From Fluviicola sp. (GTDB lineage Bacteria > Bacteroidota > Bacteroidia > Flavobacteriales_D > Crocinitomicaceae), in NCBI RefSeq assembly GCF_029266855.1, contig NZ_JAQSWB010000006.1:124001-188000 (forward strand): 64,000 nucleotides of DNA, in the 5' to 3' direction. This document shows positions 26,128-35,664 of the stretch, piece after piece; the stretch's first letter is position 1; every line of letters starts with the position of its first letter. Below the pieces are notes generated by a model that saw only the letters and a program-made list of their open reading frames with translations, did not search any database and was not told the DNA's origin. Made by a program: the position numbers and the translations under genes.

Positions 26128-27186
26128 ATGAAAAGCATTGGTGTATTGATGATATTGTTGCTTACACAAGCAACACTTTTCGGACAAAAGACAATTCGGA
26201 TGACAGTAAAGGAAGAATGTGTTCCTTGTCGTCGCATGATGCCGATGACTTGTTTTCAGGTGAAAAAGGAAGGGTCTAAAACCTGGGAATTATTTTATGA
26301 ACGTATTTCAGGCTTTGAATATGTTGCAGGAAACAGGTACGTGATCGAAGTGATCGAAACAGAGCGGCCTGCTCCGGTTCCCCAGGATTTATCCAAATAC
26401 ATTTACAAATTGAGCAGAGTGATCTCTGTTACTCCTATGATCAGTGGGAACGAAGGGATGTTGTATAAAGTGATCCGAATGAATGGGAATGAAGTAGTAA
26501 ATGCAGACCTGTCGTTTAGTTTTGACAGTACTTTCCATAAGATTTCGGGGAAAAGCGGATGCAACAACTTCATGGCTCCGGTTAAGATGAATAAGAAACA
26601 AACTAAGATTTGTGTAAAAACAGGAGCAGCAACGAAAATGGCCTGTCCTGAAATGGAAACTAAGATCGAAGAAGAGTTTTTGAGCTCTATTTCTGGTAAG
26701 TCTTTTAAGATTTCCCATAAGGGAGGTTTGATGATCTGGAAATCAAAGAAAAAGGAAGTACTTATCCTGGAAGCAATTTCAAAACCACTTCCCCAGGATC
26801 CGGCAGGAACATCCGGCAGACCTGAAAAAACACCCTGGAATTACTTTAATCAGCAAGAGTTGAAATTGGTCCAGATGGACGGATTTCCGGTGAAAAACTC
26901 GAAAGCAATCTTAATAATGGATGTTTCGACCAATTCATTTACCGGGAGCAATGGCTGTAATCGTATTTCAGGGAAGATGTCTACAACAAGAAATACGGTC
27001 GCTTTTTCAGAGATTATTTCAACCAAAATGATGTGTACCGATGAGTTGGTAGCAAACACAGAACGCCGCTTGATGGAAATTTTGAGAAGCGAGGGATTAA
27101 CCGTTGATTTTGCAGAGCAAATATTTAACATTTACGATTCCAGAGGAAAGCTGGTGTTAATGTTCACGGCGGACGCAACTAAATAA
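26128..27186 (+). CDS. Exported DUF4377 plus two META (HslJ-like) domains
   Basis: About 352 aa from ATG; an upstream TTG at 26107 would only add seven unlikely residues. Signal peptide ends TLFGQ. Residues 24-85 fit DUF4377: EECVPCRRMMPMTCFQV and the YVAGNRYVIEV end. Two META domains follow, each with the GSNGCN / GKSGCNNF motif (about 150 and 275) and the AxTxMACP / STKMMC motif (about 180 and 300). META domains are found in heat-shock lipoprotein HslJ and secreted inhibitors. The cysteines in the first domain suggest disulfides in the periplasm. Exact role unknown; a stress-resistance protein is the usual guess. Confidence 0.75.
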   Translation: MKSIGVLMILLLTQATLFGQKTIRMTVKEECVPCRRMMPMTCFQVKKEGSKTWELFYERISGFEYVAGNRYVIEVIETERPAPVPQDLSKYIYKLSRVISVTPMISGNEGMLYKVIRMNGNEVVNADLSFSFDSTFHKISGKSGCNNFMAPVKMNKKQTKICVKTGAATKMACPEMETKIEEEFLSSISGKSFKISHKGGLMIWKSKKKEVLILEAISKPLPQDPAGTSGRPEKTPWNYFNQQELKLVQMDGFPVKNSKAILIMDVSTNSFTGSNGCNRISGKMSTTRNTVAFSEIISTKMMCTDELVANTERRLMEILRSEGLTVDFAEQIFNIYDSRGKLVLMFTADATK

Positions 27187-27245
27187 ATTTAATTAGAGTT
27201 TTAAATTCAGTTTTCATATATTTATACACCAAAAATTTTTTTACT

Positions 27246-27572
27246 ATGAAAAAACTAATCAAAATTTCTGCATTTGCAACATTGGCCTTTGTCGGAGCAT
27301 TAGGAATCCAGTCATTTACTTCGGCGAAGACTGTGTCTTCGGAGAAAGTACTTGGTAATGTTGAGTTCAAAGTTATCAACGACACATCTTCTGAATACAA
27401 ATACTGCGTGAATGGAGGTCATAACTACATTAGTGCAGGTGCGTCTAAGGGATTTAGTTATAGTGAAGGAACGGAAATCAAACACCTGGAAGGAAGCAAC
27501 TGCGGAGGGGTTTGGTTCAAAGTTACGAGCTCCATGCATGGCAAGTCTTTTAAACTTTCTGAATTGAAATAA
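27246..27572 (+). CDS. Small secreted protein, unknown family
   Basis: 108 aa. Signal peptide of about 27 residues ending TSAK. The mature part has VEFKVINDTSSEYKYCVNGG and SNCGGVWFKVTSSMHGK, so two cysteines that could form a disulfide and a short beta-sandwich pattern. It follows the META protein by 59 bases and is closed by its own terminator. I do not recognise a family. Confidence 0.65.
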   Translation: MKKLIKISAFATLAFVGALGIQSFTSAKTVSSEKVLGNVEFKVINDTSSEYKYCVNGGHNYISAGASKGFSYSEGTEIKHLEGSNCGGVWFKVTSSMHGKSFKLSELK

Positions 27573-27597
27573 ATCATTTCTTGAAATATTGAACAAG

Positions 27598-27624
27598 AAG
27601 CCTCTTTTTTTAAGAGGCTTTTTT
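27598..27624 (+). terminator. Rho-independent terminator
   Basis: AAGCCTC (27598-27604) pairs with GAGGCTT (27614-27620) and ends in a T run. It lies 26 bases past the stop of the small secreted protein. Confidence 0.85.
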
Positions 27625-27716
27625 GTTTTCCACAGTTTCTTTTCACTTTTGACTTTAAATAAGGTTAATTCCTTATCGGGATTCATTGAATTCCGTTAAT
27701 TTCGTGCATAGATTTA

Positions 27717-29060
27717 ATGGTTATGAAACGAATATTGCTCTTAGGCGCGGGCCTCTCTGCTTCAACATTGATTAAGTACCTGCTTGAACAAGCCGATGAA
27801 AACAATTGGCAGCTGCGTGTAGTTGACCGATCGTTGGATTTGGTGAAATCCAAGTTGGCGGATCACCCAAAAGGTGTTGCACTTTCGTTCAATGCTTTAG
27901 ATCGCAATGAGCGCTGGGAAGAACTCCAGCAAGCTGATTTGATTATTTCAATGCTGCCGGCACGTTTTCACCTGGAAATTGCAAAAGATTGCCTGGAGCT
28001 CAAAAAGAACCTTATTACACCATCCTATGTTTCACCTGAAATGAATGCCTTGCATGATCAGGTGAAGGACGCGGACTTGATCTTTATGAATGAAATTGGA
28101 GTTGATCCGGGAATCGATCATATGAGTGCTATGCGGATCGTTGACTCGATCAAAGATCAGGACGGTGAAATTATTGGATTTAAGTCCTATTGCGGCGGGT
28201 TGGTTGCCCCGGAAAGTGATACCAATCCGTGGAATTATAAATTTACATGGAATCCGAGAAATGTGGTCCTGGCTGCCCAGGGAGATACAGCTCGTTATAT
28301 TGACAGACACCAGTATAAATATATTCCCTACACCCAGGTATTTAGTCGTTTGGACAACATATCAGTTGAGGGCTACGGGGAGTTTGAAGGATATGCAAAC
28401 CGCGATTCCTTATCCTATCGCCACATCTACGGTTTGGATGAAATTCCGACAATTTACAGAGGAACGCTCCGGAAAAGCGGGTTTTGTAAATCGTGGAATA
28501 TTTTCATTCAATTGGGTTTAACGGATGATAGTTTTATTCTGCAGGACTCGGAAAACCTTACACCGAGAAACTTCTTGAATGCTTTTTTACCCTTTGAAGA
28601 AGAAATAACGGTTGAAGCCAAGTTCCTGAACTTTTGCAGAAAATGGGGGGTCGATGATATTTCCCGGTACCAGTGGCTGGGATTGTTTGATGATTCTGTG
28701 AAAATCGGTTTGAAAGATGCAACGCCAGCCCAGGTTTTAGAAAAGATCCTGGTGGAGAAGTGGGTTTTGGGTCCGCAGGACAAGGACATGCTGGTCATGG
28801 TTCATCAGTTTACCTATTTACTGAACGGCGAGCGAAGATTCATTGAGTCTTCGATGGTGAATTTGGGTGATGATCAAATCCATACGGCGATGTCCAAAAC
28901 TGTAGGTTACCCGGTTGGAATTTGTGCCAAACTCATCCTGCAGGATCAAATTACGGAAAGAGGTGTTTTACTTCCTACCAAGCCGGAAATCTACAATCCG
29001 ATACTGGATGAATTGGAGGCACATGGTGTGGTGTTCCAGGAATTGGAAAAGGTTATTTAA
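27717..29060 (+). CDS. Saccharopine dehydrogenase-family (LYS9-like) oxidoreductase
   Basis: 447 aa. N-terminal Rossmann motif ILLLGAGLSASTLIKYLL, strand-end VVDRSLD, then ISMLPARFHLEIA and YVSPEMNALHD, and NEIGVDPGIDHMSAM, all blocks of saccharopine reductases. The C-terminal saccharopine domain carries SYCGGLVAPESDTNPWNYK. Family members interconvert saccharopine with glutamate plus aminoadipate semialdehyde, i.e. lysine catabolism through saccharopine in bacteria. An ALDH7-type dehydrogenase that could oxidise that semialdehyde is at 48412-49968 in the same window. Met1 and Met3 are both possible starts. The stop overlaps the convergent gene by 4 bases. Confidence 0.85.
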   Translation: MVMKRILLLGAGLSASTLIKYLLEQADENNWQLRVVDRSLDLVKSKLADHPKGVALSFNALDRNERWEELQQADLIISMLPARFHLEIAKDCLELKKNLITPSYVSPEMNALHDQVKDADLIFMNEIGVDPGIDHMSAMRIVDSIKDQDGEIIGFKSYCGGLVAPESDTNPWNYKFTWNPRNVVLAAQGDTARYIDRHQYKYIPYTQVFSRLDNISVEGYGEFEGYANRDSLSYRHIYGLDEIPTIYRGTLRKSGFCKSWNIFIQLGLTDDSFILQDSENLTPRNFLNAFLPFEEEITVEAKFLNFCRKWGVDDISRYQWLGLFDDSVKIGLKDATPAQVLEKILVEKWVLGPQDKDMLVMVHQFTYLLNGERRFIESSMVNLGDDQIHTAMSKTVGYPVGICAKLILQDQITERGVLLPTKPEIYNPILDELEAHGVVFQELEKVI

Positions 29061-29665
29061 GCGAAAAGCTTACTTCTGTTAAGCAGGCGGTAAATCACAA
29101 CTCCACCTACTGTTCCGAAGAGCACTGCCTCATCAGGGAATTTCATAAACCCGGAAACGAGTAATACCAATCCGGAAACGATGGAGAGGATCAATCCCTG
29201 TTTCACAATTTCACGTGTAAAATAGTTTACCGGATATTTACGAAAGAGCTGGGGAAGCAGGAACTGTTGTTTGTAAACCATGTAACCGCTTAAAATCATT
29301 AAAGGAATCAAAATAAAACCTTGCTGGATTCCCATATCGCTGTAGCTTAAAAAAGCCCATATCCGCTCTGTCCATGAGAAATTGATGTGAATATTCGGAA
29401 GAAGGTAGAAAACTGCCAGAGAAGTGCTTAAAATGCATAAAAATCCAATTCCCAAATGTTTGCCGGCCTCCTGCTTTTCGGAAATGTTCCCGCTGAATTG
29501 AATTCTCTTACGTGCTTTTAACAAGGTCAAGGTCCAGAAGAGAATCCAGTCGATCAAGTAAAATAAGAGAATAAAGCTGGCGTCCCAATTCCAATAGAAA
29601 TACCCTAAAACGGGAAGCAATGCCTCCATCAGTGTTTGAAAAAGAATTGCCCTTTTTGGTGTCAT
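29057..29665 (-). CDS. Multi-pass membrane protein of unknown function
   Basis: 202 aa with six hydrophobic segments at about 10-25, 27-48, 70-90, 115-130, 150-165 and 170-190. A WNWDASFILLFYLIDWILFW stretch is aromatic-rich, which resembles DUF6498-type small membrane proteins, but I am not sure. It overlaps the upstream TPR lipoprotein gene by 4 bases (29662-29665), so the pair is likely coupled. Nothing catalytic is visible. Confidence 0.6.
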   Translation of the reverse strand: MTPKRAILFQTLMEALLPVLGYFYWNWDASFILLFYLIDWILFWTLTLLKARKRIQFSGNISEKQEAGKHLGIGFLCILSTSLAVFYLLPNIHINFSWTERIWAFLSYSDMGIQQGFILIPLMILSGYMVYKQQFLLPQLFRKYPVNYFTREIVKQGLILSIVSGLVLLVSGFMKFPDEAVLFGTVGGVVIYRLLNRSKLFA

Positions 29666-30651
29666 TTGGACAAACGCTTAATCGCATCACTTGAAATAGT
29701 AAAATCAGGATTGTATTTCAATGCTTTTCTATAATATTGAATTGCCTTGTACTTTTCACCCTTTGTTTCATAAATGAGTCCTAAATTATGCCAAGCCTCA
29801 ACATAGCGCGGTTCTTTCTGAAGCGTCTCATTGTAAAAATAGACAGCACTATCCAACTCATTTTGCTTGAATTGTTTGATCCATCCCAATTGAAACAGCG
29901 GAGGAGTAAAGGTCGGATCCTTCTTTAGCATCTCCCGGTATGTTTTCTGAGCTTCAGGCAATTTATTAAAATCCTGGTATGCAAAAGCCAAATTGTACTG
30001 AGCTTCAATATTATTCGGTCGGATTTGAGTTGCAGTAATGAAATACTGGATACACAAAGGGTTTTGTTCTTCCTGGTAGATCAATCCTAATTTTATATAG
30101 GCGGCAAAAAACTCAGGATCCTGATCGATTGCCGTTTGATAGGATGATTTTGCTAATTCACGATTTCCTAAGCTTAAGTATATACTTCCCTTTAAAATGT
30201 ATGCATCCCGGTACTTTTTGTTGATCCTTAATGCTTCGTTCGTATAGTAGAAAGCTTTTTCGTTATCACCCTGCTGGGCATAAGTTGTAGCCAAAGCAAC
30301 TAATGCCGCTAAGTTTTTAGGATCTTTCTTCACCACATACTTAAAGTGTGTCTGGGCCGACATTACATCACTTGCAGTTCGGTTAGCCCGATTATTTAAT
30401 GCATTTGCATAAAGGAAGCGAGCCTCGATATTCCATTGCTGCATACGATAGGCTTTTGCACCATCCTGAAGCGCTTTATCGTAATCATAACGTTCAAGCA
30501 TTAAATTACCATGCCTGATAAGGATTGGAACACTATCAGGGTATTTCTTGTATAACTGATCTATTGAGAGTTCTTTTTGAGGTTTGTTTGAATTGTTTCC
30601 ACCACAAGAGCTGAGTACTGCAAGAAAACCAATAAAAAATAGAATGCGCAT
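29662..30651 (-). CDS. TPR-repeat lipoprotein
   Basis: 329 aa. Signal and lipobox AVLSSC at residues 11-16. The rest is tetratricopeptide repeats, at least seven, with the W/L-G-Y-A-F-A-P pattern visible in AALVALATTYAQQGDNEKAF, AYIKLGLIYQEEQNP, AQYNLAFAYQDFNKLPEAQ and AWHNLGLIYETKGEKYKAIQ. A periplasmic or outer-membrane scaffold for protein interactions. Transcribed before the membrane protein at 29057. A TATTTTTG box at 30671-30678 (minus strand) lies 20 bases from the start and could be its -7 element. Confidence 0.85.
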   Translation of the reverse strand: MRILFFIGFLAVLSSCGGNNSNKPQKELSIDQLYKKYPDSVPILIRHGNLMLERYDYDKALQDGAKAYRMQQWNIEARFLYANALNNRANRTASDVMSAQTHFKYVVKKDPKNLAALVALATTYAQQGDNEKAFYYTNEALRINKKYRDAYILKGSIYLSLGNRELAKSSYQTAIDQDPEFFAAYIKLGLIYQEEQNPLCIQYFITATQIRPNNIEAQYNLAFAYQDFNKLPEAQKTYREMLKKDPTFTPPLFQLGWIKQFKQNELDSAVYFYNETLQKEPRYVEAWHNLGLIYETKGEKYKAIQYYRKALKYNPDFTISSDAIKRLSK

Positions 30652-30995
30652 AGTTAAATGAATCTGACAACAAAAATAAGGAAATGTATTTAGCTAAAGG
30701 CATTAAACGTATTCTTCTTCCAAATCGTTGGATTCTGTTTCGATTAATATTTACCATGGAAACAATATTCGCGGAAGATACCGGAATGTTCATTTTAAAA
30801 GAGATTCTATTCATTTATGTAAAAATGTGTCCAAAGGAAGCAGTAATTTTATTTCACTGAAACTTTAACAGGACAATTAACTGGTTAATAGTTAATTATT
30901 CGTCTGGCTCTTGCGTTTTTTCTTATTATCGACTAAATCCGAATAATCAGAGCATTCTGATTCAATTACAAAATTTCAACAACGAATTTTTGCCA
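30652..30995. other. Intergenic region, no gene recognised
   Basis: AT-rich stretch between two minus-strand units. It holds the candidate -7 box of the TPR gene, a small inverted repeat AATTAAC/GTTAATT (30875-30897) and no convincing coding frame. The terminator of the 2-oxoglutarate dehydrogenase operon is at its right end. Confidence 0.5.
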
Positions 30996-31031
30996 ATAAA
31001 AAAACCCTGCATTTCAAGAAATACAGGGTTT
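30996..31031 (-). terminator. Terminator of the sucA-odhB operon
   Basis: Read on the minus strand: AAACCCTG..ATTTC pairs with GAAAT..CAGGGTTT with a two-base loop and is followed by a T run (the A run at 30997-31003). It lies 19 bases past the odhB stop. Confidence 0.85.
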
Positions 31032-31049
31032 ATTTTTGTTTGCCGACTC

Positions 31050-32333
31050 TTACAATCCTAAGAGTACTGCATATGGATCTTTTCCTCCGAAAATAATTCG
31101 TTCGGGATTTTCAATCATCTCTTTTACTTTAACAAGGAATCCAACCGATTCTTTACCATCGATAATGCGGTGATCGTAAGACAATGCCAAATACATCATC
31201 GGGCGAATTTCCACTTTGCCATCGATTGCTACCGGACGCTCAATAATATTGTGCATTCCCAAAATAGCAGACTGCGGAGGATTAATAATCGGTGTTGACA
31301 TCATTGAACCGAACACTCCACCATTTGTAATAGTGAACGTTCCGCCGGTCATGTCCTCCGGAGTAATTTTTCCGTCACGCGCTTTAACTGCCAGGCGTTT
31401 GATTTCTCTTTCGATTTCCGCCAGGCTCATTTGTTCTGCGTTGCGAACAACCGGTACCATCAATCCTTTCGGTGAAGAAACTGCAATACCTACATCTGCA
31501 TAATTGTGGAAGATCATTTCGTTTCCGTCAATCTGGGCATTTACTGCAGGGAACAAATTCAGAGCCTCTGTTACCGCTTTCGTAAAGAAAGACATGAATC
31601 CAAGATTCACATCGTGGAATTTAGAGAACTGGTCTTTGTATTTTGTGCGTAAATCCATGATTGGCTTCATGTCAACTTCATTGAAAGTAGTTAACATGGC
31701 CGTTTCATTTTTAACGGATACCAGACGTTCTGCAATTTTGCGACGAAGCATGGACATTTTCTCGCGATTCTGATCGCGGGTTCCTCCCCATCCCTGAGCG
31801 GCATCAGCAGAAATTCCGGCAGCCATTGCTTCCACAACATCCTGCTTGGTGATACGTCCGTCTTTTCCAGTACCATTTATTTTAGTACCGGAAACACCGT
31901 TTTCAGCCATAATCTTTGCAGCAGCCGGAGACGGAGTTCCTTTCGCATAGCTGTCACTTACCGGTCCCGGGTTTGGAGCGGGTGTGCTTGTTTTTTCAGC
32001 AGCCACAGGTGTTTGAACCGGAGCCGTTACAGCAGCTTTCTCTTCCACCTTAGGAGCTTCTGCAGCAGGAGCAGCAGATCCGGCCGGTCTTTCAGCTGAA
32101 GTATCGATTAAGCATACTACCTGCCCAACTTTTACTACGTCACCTTCTGCAGCCTTCAAAGTAATAATACCTGCCTGTTCCGCCGGTAATTCCAATGTTG
32201 CTTTGTCAGAATCAACTTCCGCAATAGCCTGGTCTTTTTCTACATAGTCACCGTCCGAAACTAACCAGGTTGCAATTTCCACTTCAGAAATCGATTCTCC
32301 CGGGCTAGGTACTTTCATTTCAAGGATTGACAT
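31050..32333 (-). CDS. odhB: 2-oxoglutarate dehydrogenase E2, dihydrolipoyl succinyltransferase
   Basis: 427 aa. Lipoyl domain at 1-78 with [15 protein letters not shown]44 being the lipoylated lysine. An Ala/Pro/Glu linker at 82-125, then the E1/E3-binding domain with [28 protein letters not shown]. The catalytic domain ends with [11 protein letters not shown], giving H388 and D392 for acyl transfer, and NPERII. It passes succinyl groups to CoA in the TCA cycle. The start lies 29 bases downstream of the E1 stop, and the terminator follows, so sucA-odhB is a two-gene operon; the E3 gene is elsewhere. Confidence 0.96.
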   Translation of the reverse strand: MSILEMKVPSPGESISEVEIATWLVSDGDYVEKDQAIAEVDSDKATLELPAEQAGIITLKAAEGDVVKVGQVVCLIDTSAERPAGSAAPAAEAPKVEEKAAVTAPVQTPVAAEKTSTPAPNPGPVSDSYAKGTPSPAAAKIMAENGVSGTKINGTGKDGRITKQDVVEAMAAGISADAAQGWGGTRDQNREKMSMLRRKIAERLVSVKNETAMLTTFNEVDMKPIMDLRTKYKDQFSKFHDVNLGFMSFFTKAVTEALNLFPAVNAQIDGNEMIFHNYADVGIAVSSPKGLMVPVVRNAEQMSLAEIEREIKRLAVKARDGKITPEDMTGGTFTITNGGVFGSMMSTPIINPPQSAILGMHNIIERPVAIDGKVEIRPMMYLALSYDHRIIDGKESVGFLVKVKEMIENPERIIFGGKDPYAVLLGL

Positions 32334-32362
32334 AATTGAATCGTATTTAGTTTTGTCTTATC

Positions 32363-35086
32363 TTATTTAGCCGTTACAGATGCGAATTGAAATACATCTG
32401 CATATAATTTTTTCAAACGGCGTTCGTGTAATTTTTTAGAACCTTCGGCTGCAGCTGCAGATGCGGGTCTTGTGATTCCGATAAACGGAATGTGTCTGAG
32501 GTTCATGGCAATGTAAGTCCATGCACCCATGTTTGCCGGTTCTTCCTGTGCCCAAACAACATTTTTCGCATTGTATTTTGCAACGATCGCATCAATTTGT
32601 TTTTGAGGCAAGGGATACAATTGTTCAACGCGGACAAATGCCATATTATCAACACCCATTTCTGCGGCTTTTTCTTTCATTTCGTAATAGAATTTCCCCG
32701 AGCAGAAAACAAGTGTGTCTACCTGGCCTGCTTTTGCATTCGGATCATCGATTACTTCCTGGAAGCTTCCGCTTGCCATTTCTTCCAATGTGGAAGTAGC
32801 AGCCGGGTAGCGCAGTAATAATTTAGGAGAAAATACTACCAAAGGCTTACGGAACGGACGAATCAATTGTCTGCGAAGCAAATGGAAATGATTTGCCGGT
32901 GTAGAAGTATTCACTACCTGGATATTATCATCGGCACATTGCTGTAACCAACGTTCCATGCGGCCGCTTGAGTGTTCTGCACCCTGTCCTTCATATCCGT
33001 GAGGAAGAAGCATGACCAAGCCACTTTGAGTAGACCATTTGTCTTCACCTGCCGTAATAAACTGATCGATCATAATTTGAGCACCATTGAAGAAGTCTCC
33101 GAATTGTGCTTCCCAAATAGTCAATCCTTTCGGCGTTGCCAGTGAATAGCCGTATTCAAATCCAAGAACCGCATATTCCGACAACAGGGAGTTGTAAATA
33201 GTAAACCGAGCCTGTTTGTCCGAAAGCATATTCAAGGTCTCGATCTCTTCTTCATTATCCTCTGTTTTTACAACAGCATGACGGTGAGAGAAGGTTCCAC
33301 GTTCCACATCTTGTCCGGAAATACGAACAGGAACACCTTCTTCCAAAAGGGTGGCATAAGCCAGCATTTCAGCTGTTCCCCAATCCAGGTTATTATTTTC
33401 AACAGCCGCTAAGCGGTCATCAAATATCTTTTGAATTTTCCGGAAGTATTTTTTACCCTCCGGCAGAGTTGCTAATTTTCTACCAAGTTCCAGTAGTTTT
33501 TCCTTTTTGATCCCGGTCTCAGGACTTGAATCAAAATCTTCAGACTTGCTGTGACGGAAACCTTCCCAAGTTGAACTCAGAAAATCCCATACAACAGCTT
33601 TTTCATTCTTGCGGGCCGCTTCGAACTCGCTTTCCAAATAATTGTTGTATTCGTCTTCGATCTTTTTAGCATCATCTTCAGACAAGGAACCCTCCGCAGT
33701 TAATTGTTTTTGGTAAATCAACTTTGGATTCGGATGTTTTGCAATGATGTCGTACAGATTCGGCTGCGTGAATTTAGGCTCATCTCCTTCATTATGACCG
33801 TATTTGCGGTAGCATAATAAATCGATAAACACATCGCGGTGGAATTTCTGGCGGTATTCCATTGCTATTTCAATGGTTTGAATAACTGCCTCCACATCAT
33901 CACCATTTACGTGGAAAACCGGTGTAAGTGTGGTTTTAGCGACATCTGTACAATAAGTGGATGAGCGTGCATCGTGGAAGTTTGTTGTAAAGCCAACCTG
34001 GTTGTTTACTACGATATGAATTGTTCCGCCTGCCCTGTATCCGTCAAGCAAAGCCATCTGGATTACTTCGTAAACAATTCCCTGTCCTGCAACAGCAGCA
34101 TCACCATGGATCATTACGGGACAAACCTTGTTTTCATCTTTGAAATGACTATCCAGTTTTGCGCGTGCAATTCCCTGAACAACCGGGTCAACAGCTTCCA
34201 GGTGAGAAGGATTCGGAGCAAGTGTCAGACCTACTTCTTTTCCGCTCGCAGTTTTAACAGAGCTTGTGTATCCCTGGTGATATTTCACGTCACCGTCGAA
34301 AACGCCATCAGCATCAAATTCCTTTCCTTCAAATTCGGAAAAGATATCCTGCGGACGTTTTTGGAAAATATTTGTCAGTGTATTTAATCGTCCGCGGTGA
34401 GCCATTCCCATTACGAAATATTCCACACCCAAGTCAGATCCTTTTTCAACCAAAGCATCCAATGCCGGGATCAATGCTTCACCACCTTCAACGGAAAAAC
34501 GTTTTTGACCAACATATTTTTTACCTAAAAAGGCTTCAAAATTGGAAGTCTGAACCAGTTTTTTATAAATGCGTTTCTTGCGCTCTACATCAAATTTCGG
34601 TCGGTTTTTTACTTCAATGCTATTTCTGAACCACTCCAAACGTTCCGGTTCGCGCATGAACATATACTCGATTCCGATGGATTGACAGTAACATTGTTCC
34701 AAATCCTGGATGATATCACGCAGGGTAGCCGCTCCGATCCCGATTTGTTCTCCGGCCTGGAAAACAGTATCCAAATCGGATGCATCCAAGCCAAAGTTTT
34801 CGATTGCAAGTGTCGGTTCGTATTTCCGGCGCTCGCGAACAGGATTGGTTTTTGTAAATAAATGGCCACGGCCTCTATAACCGTTGATCAAATTAATTAC
34901 TTTGAATTCTTTCTGAAAATTTTCAGGAATTTCACCGCCGTCTTCATAGTTCATACGGGCAAAATCAAATCCTTCAAAGAATTTTTGCCAGCTGATATCT
35001 ACGCTTTCAGGGTCTTTAATATATGATTGATATAAATGCTCTATCGCATTTACATCTGCATTTCCGACGTACGTCACTTTATCCAT
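32363..35086 (-). CDS. sucA: 2-oxoglutarate dehydrogenase E1 component
   Basis: 907 aa, usual length. N-terminal helix NAIEHLYQSYIKDPESVDISW is the E1 tail that binds the complex. Thiamine diphosphate domain: MAHRGRLNTL, HQGYTSS, APNPSHLEAVDPVVQG, MIHGDAAVAGQGIVYE (GDG/GDA motif) and VVNNQVGFTT. The C-terminal transketolase part shows EAQFGDFFNGAQIMIDQFI and LLPHGYEGQGAEHSSGR. It decarboxylates 2-oxoglutarate and loads the succinyl group on the E2 lipoate. Lies before odhB on the same strand. Its own promoter was not found with confidence; a TAACTTTA sequence at about 35108-35115 (minus strand) is a weak candidate. Confidence 0.96.
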   Translation of the reverse strand: MDKVTYVGNADVNAIEHLYQSYIKDPESVDISWQKFFEGFDFARMNYEDGGEIPENFQKEFKVINLINGYRGRGHLFTKTNPVRERRKYEPTLAIENFGLDASDLDTVFQAGEQIGIGAATLRDIIQDLEQCYCQSIGIEYMFMREPERLEWFRNSIEVKNRPKFDVERKKRIYKKLVQTSNFEAFLGKKYVGQKRFSVEGGEALIPALDALVEKGSDLGVEYFVMGMAHRGRLNTLTNIFQKRPQDIFSEFEGKEFDADGVFDGDVKYHQGYTSSVKTASGKEVGLTLAPNPSHLEAVDPVVQGIARAKLDSHFKDENKVCPVMIHGDAAVAGQGIVYEVIQMALLDGYRAGGTIHIVVNNQVGFTTNFHDARSSTYCTDVAKTTLTPVFHVNGDDVEAVIQTIEIAMEYRQKFHRDVFIDLLCYRKYGHNEGDEPKFTQPNLYDIIAKHPNPKLIYQKQLTAEGSLSEDDAKKIEDEYNNYLESEFEAARKNEKAVVWDFLSSTWEGFRHSKSEDFDSSPETGIKKEKLLELGRKLATLPEGKKYFRKIQKIFDDRLAAVENNNLDWGTAEMLAYATLLEEGVPVRISGQDVERGTFSHRHAVVKTEDNEEEIETLNMLSDKQARFTIYNSLLSEYAVLGFEYGYSLATPKGLTIWEAQFGDFFNGAQIMIDQFITAGEDKWSTQSGLVMLLPHGYEGQGAEHSSGRMERWLQQCADDNIQVVNTSTPANHFHLLRRQLIRPFRKPLVVFSPKLLLRYPAATSTLEEMASGSFQEVIDDPNAKAGQVDTLVFCSGKFYYEMKEKAAEMGVDNMAFVRVEQLYPLPQKQIDAIVAKYNAKNVVWAQEEPANMGAWTYIAMNLRHIPFIGITRPASAAAAEGSKKLHERRLKKLYADVFQFASVTAK

Positions 35087-35206
35087 GTTCCTGCACTATA
35101 ATGGTGGGTAAAGTTAAAACTTTTATACCAAGCGTGAATAGGAAATTGCGATAAAAAAATGCAAAATCACTATATATTGTTTGAGGGCAAAAAATAATTA
35201 GCAATT

Positions 35207-35317
35207 ATGAAAGAGTTAATTATCAAGATTGCTTCCTTTTTGGTCCTGATAATTGGTAATTACATCATTTATAATTCCCTTTCACTTAAACTGAATTTGG
35301 TAAAATACTTTCATTAA
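35207..35317 (+). CDS. Possible 36-aa single-pass membrane miniprotein
   Basis: An ATG opens a 36-codon frame reading MKELIIKIASFLVLIIGNYI, with a 17-residue hydrophobic core and a Lys-containing tail. It is too short for statistics, overlaps the 3' end of the convergent gene at 35282 by 36 bases, and lacks a clear promoter. Kept only because charge and hydrophobicity fit a membrane miniprotein. Confidence 0.2.
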   Translation: MKELIIKIASFLVLIIGNYIIYNSLSLKLNLVKYFH

Positions 35318-35626
35318 TTCGCGATGGAGAATGGCATTTGACAGGTAGAACAAGCGGTTTTCGTGATTTGCTGTTTGACTTAAAATGAGTTCCGGAATAT
35401 CAATGAGGTAAAGTAGGTGTTGCAGTTCATTTTCCGATAATTGCTTGAGGATAACCTGAATTTCTTCGTTCCAATGAATCGGATCTGTGCTTTTCAATTC
35501 GAAATGACTTATTCCGGACCGTTGAAAATCTTTTAGGATCTGTGCCTGGAGTTTTTCAAGCAGCTTACGCTGACTCAAGCGCAATTGAAGTTTTTGCACT
35601 AACGCATTTAAATCTTTTTCCTCCAT
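35282..35626 (-). CDS. Small helical protein, unknown function
   Basis: 114 aa, no signal peptide, almost entirely helical: KDLNALVQKLQLRLSQRKLL followed by KLQAQILKDFQRSG, then an ELQHLLYLIDIPELILSQ segment and a basic end. Rich in Leu/Gln/Glu with an amphipathic first helix that may form a coiled coil. It is divergent from the HAD hydrolase (38 bases between starts), so the two probably share the short promoter region. I do not recognise the family. Confidence 0.6.
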   Translation of the reverse strand: MEEKDLNALVQKLQLRLSQRKLLEKLQAQILKDFQRSGISHFELKSTDPIHWNEEIQVILKQLSENELQHLLYLIDIPELILSQTANHENRLFYLSNAILHRELMKVFYQIQFK

Positions 35627-35652
35627 AATTCAGCGATTCGAAGTGAACTTAT

Positions 35653-35660
35653 TACCTTTG
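35653..35660 (+). promoter_or_regulatory. Candidate -7 box of the HAD hydrolase gene
   Basis: TACCTTTG matches TAnnTTTG and is followed 4 bases later by the ATG at 35665, so the transcript would be nearly leaderless. No TTTG partner at the right spacing, hence low confidence. Confidence 0.35.
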
Positions 35661-35664
35661 CACT

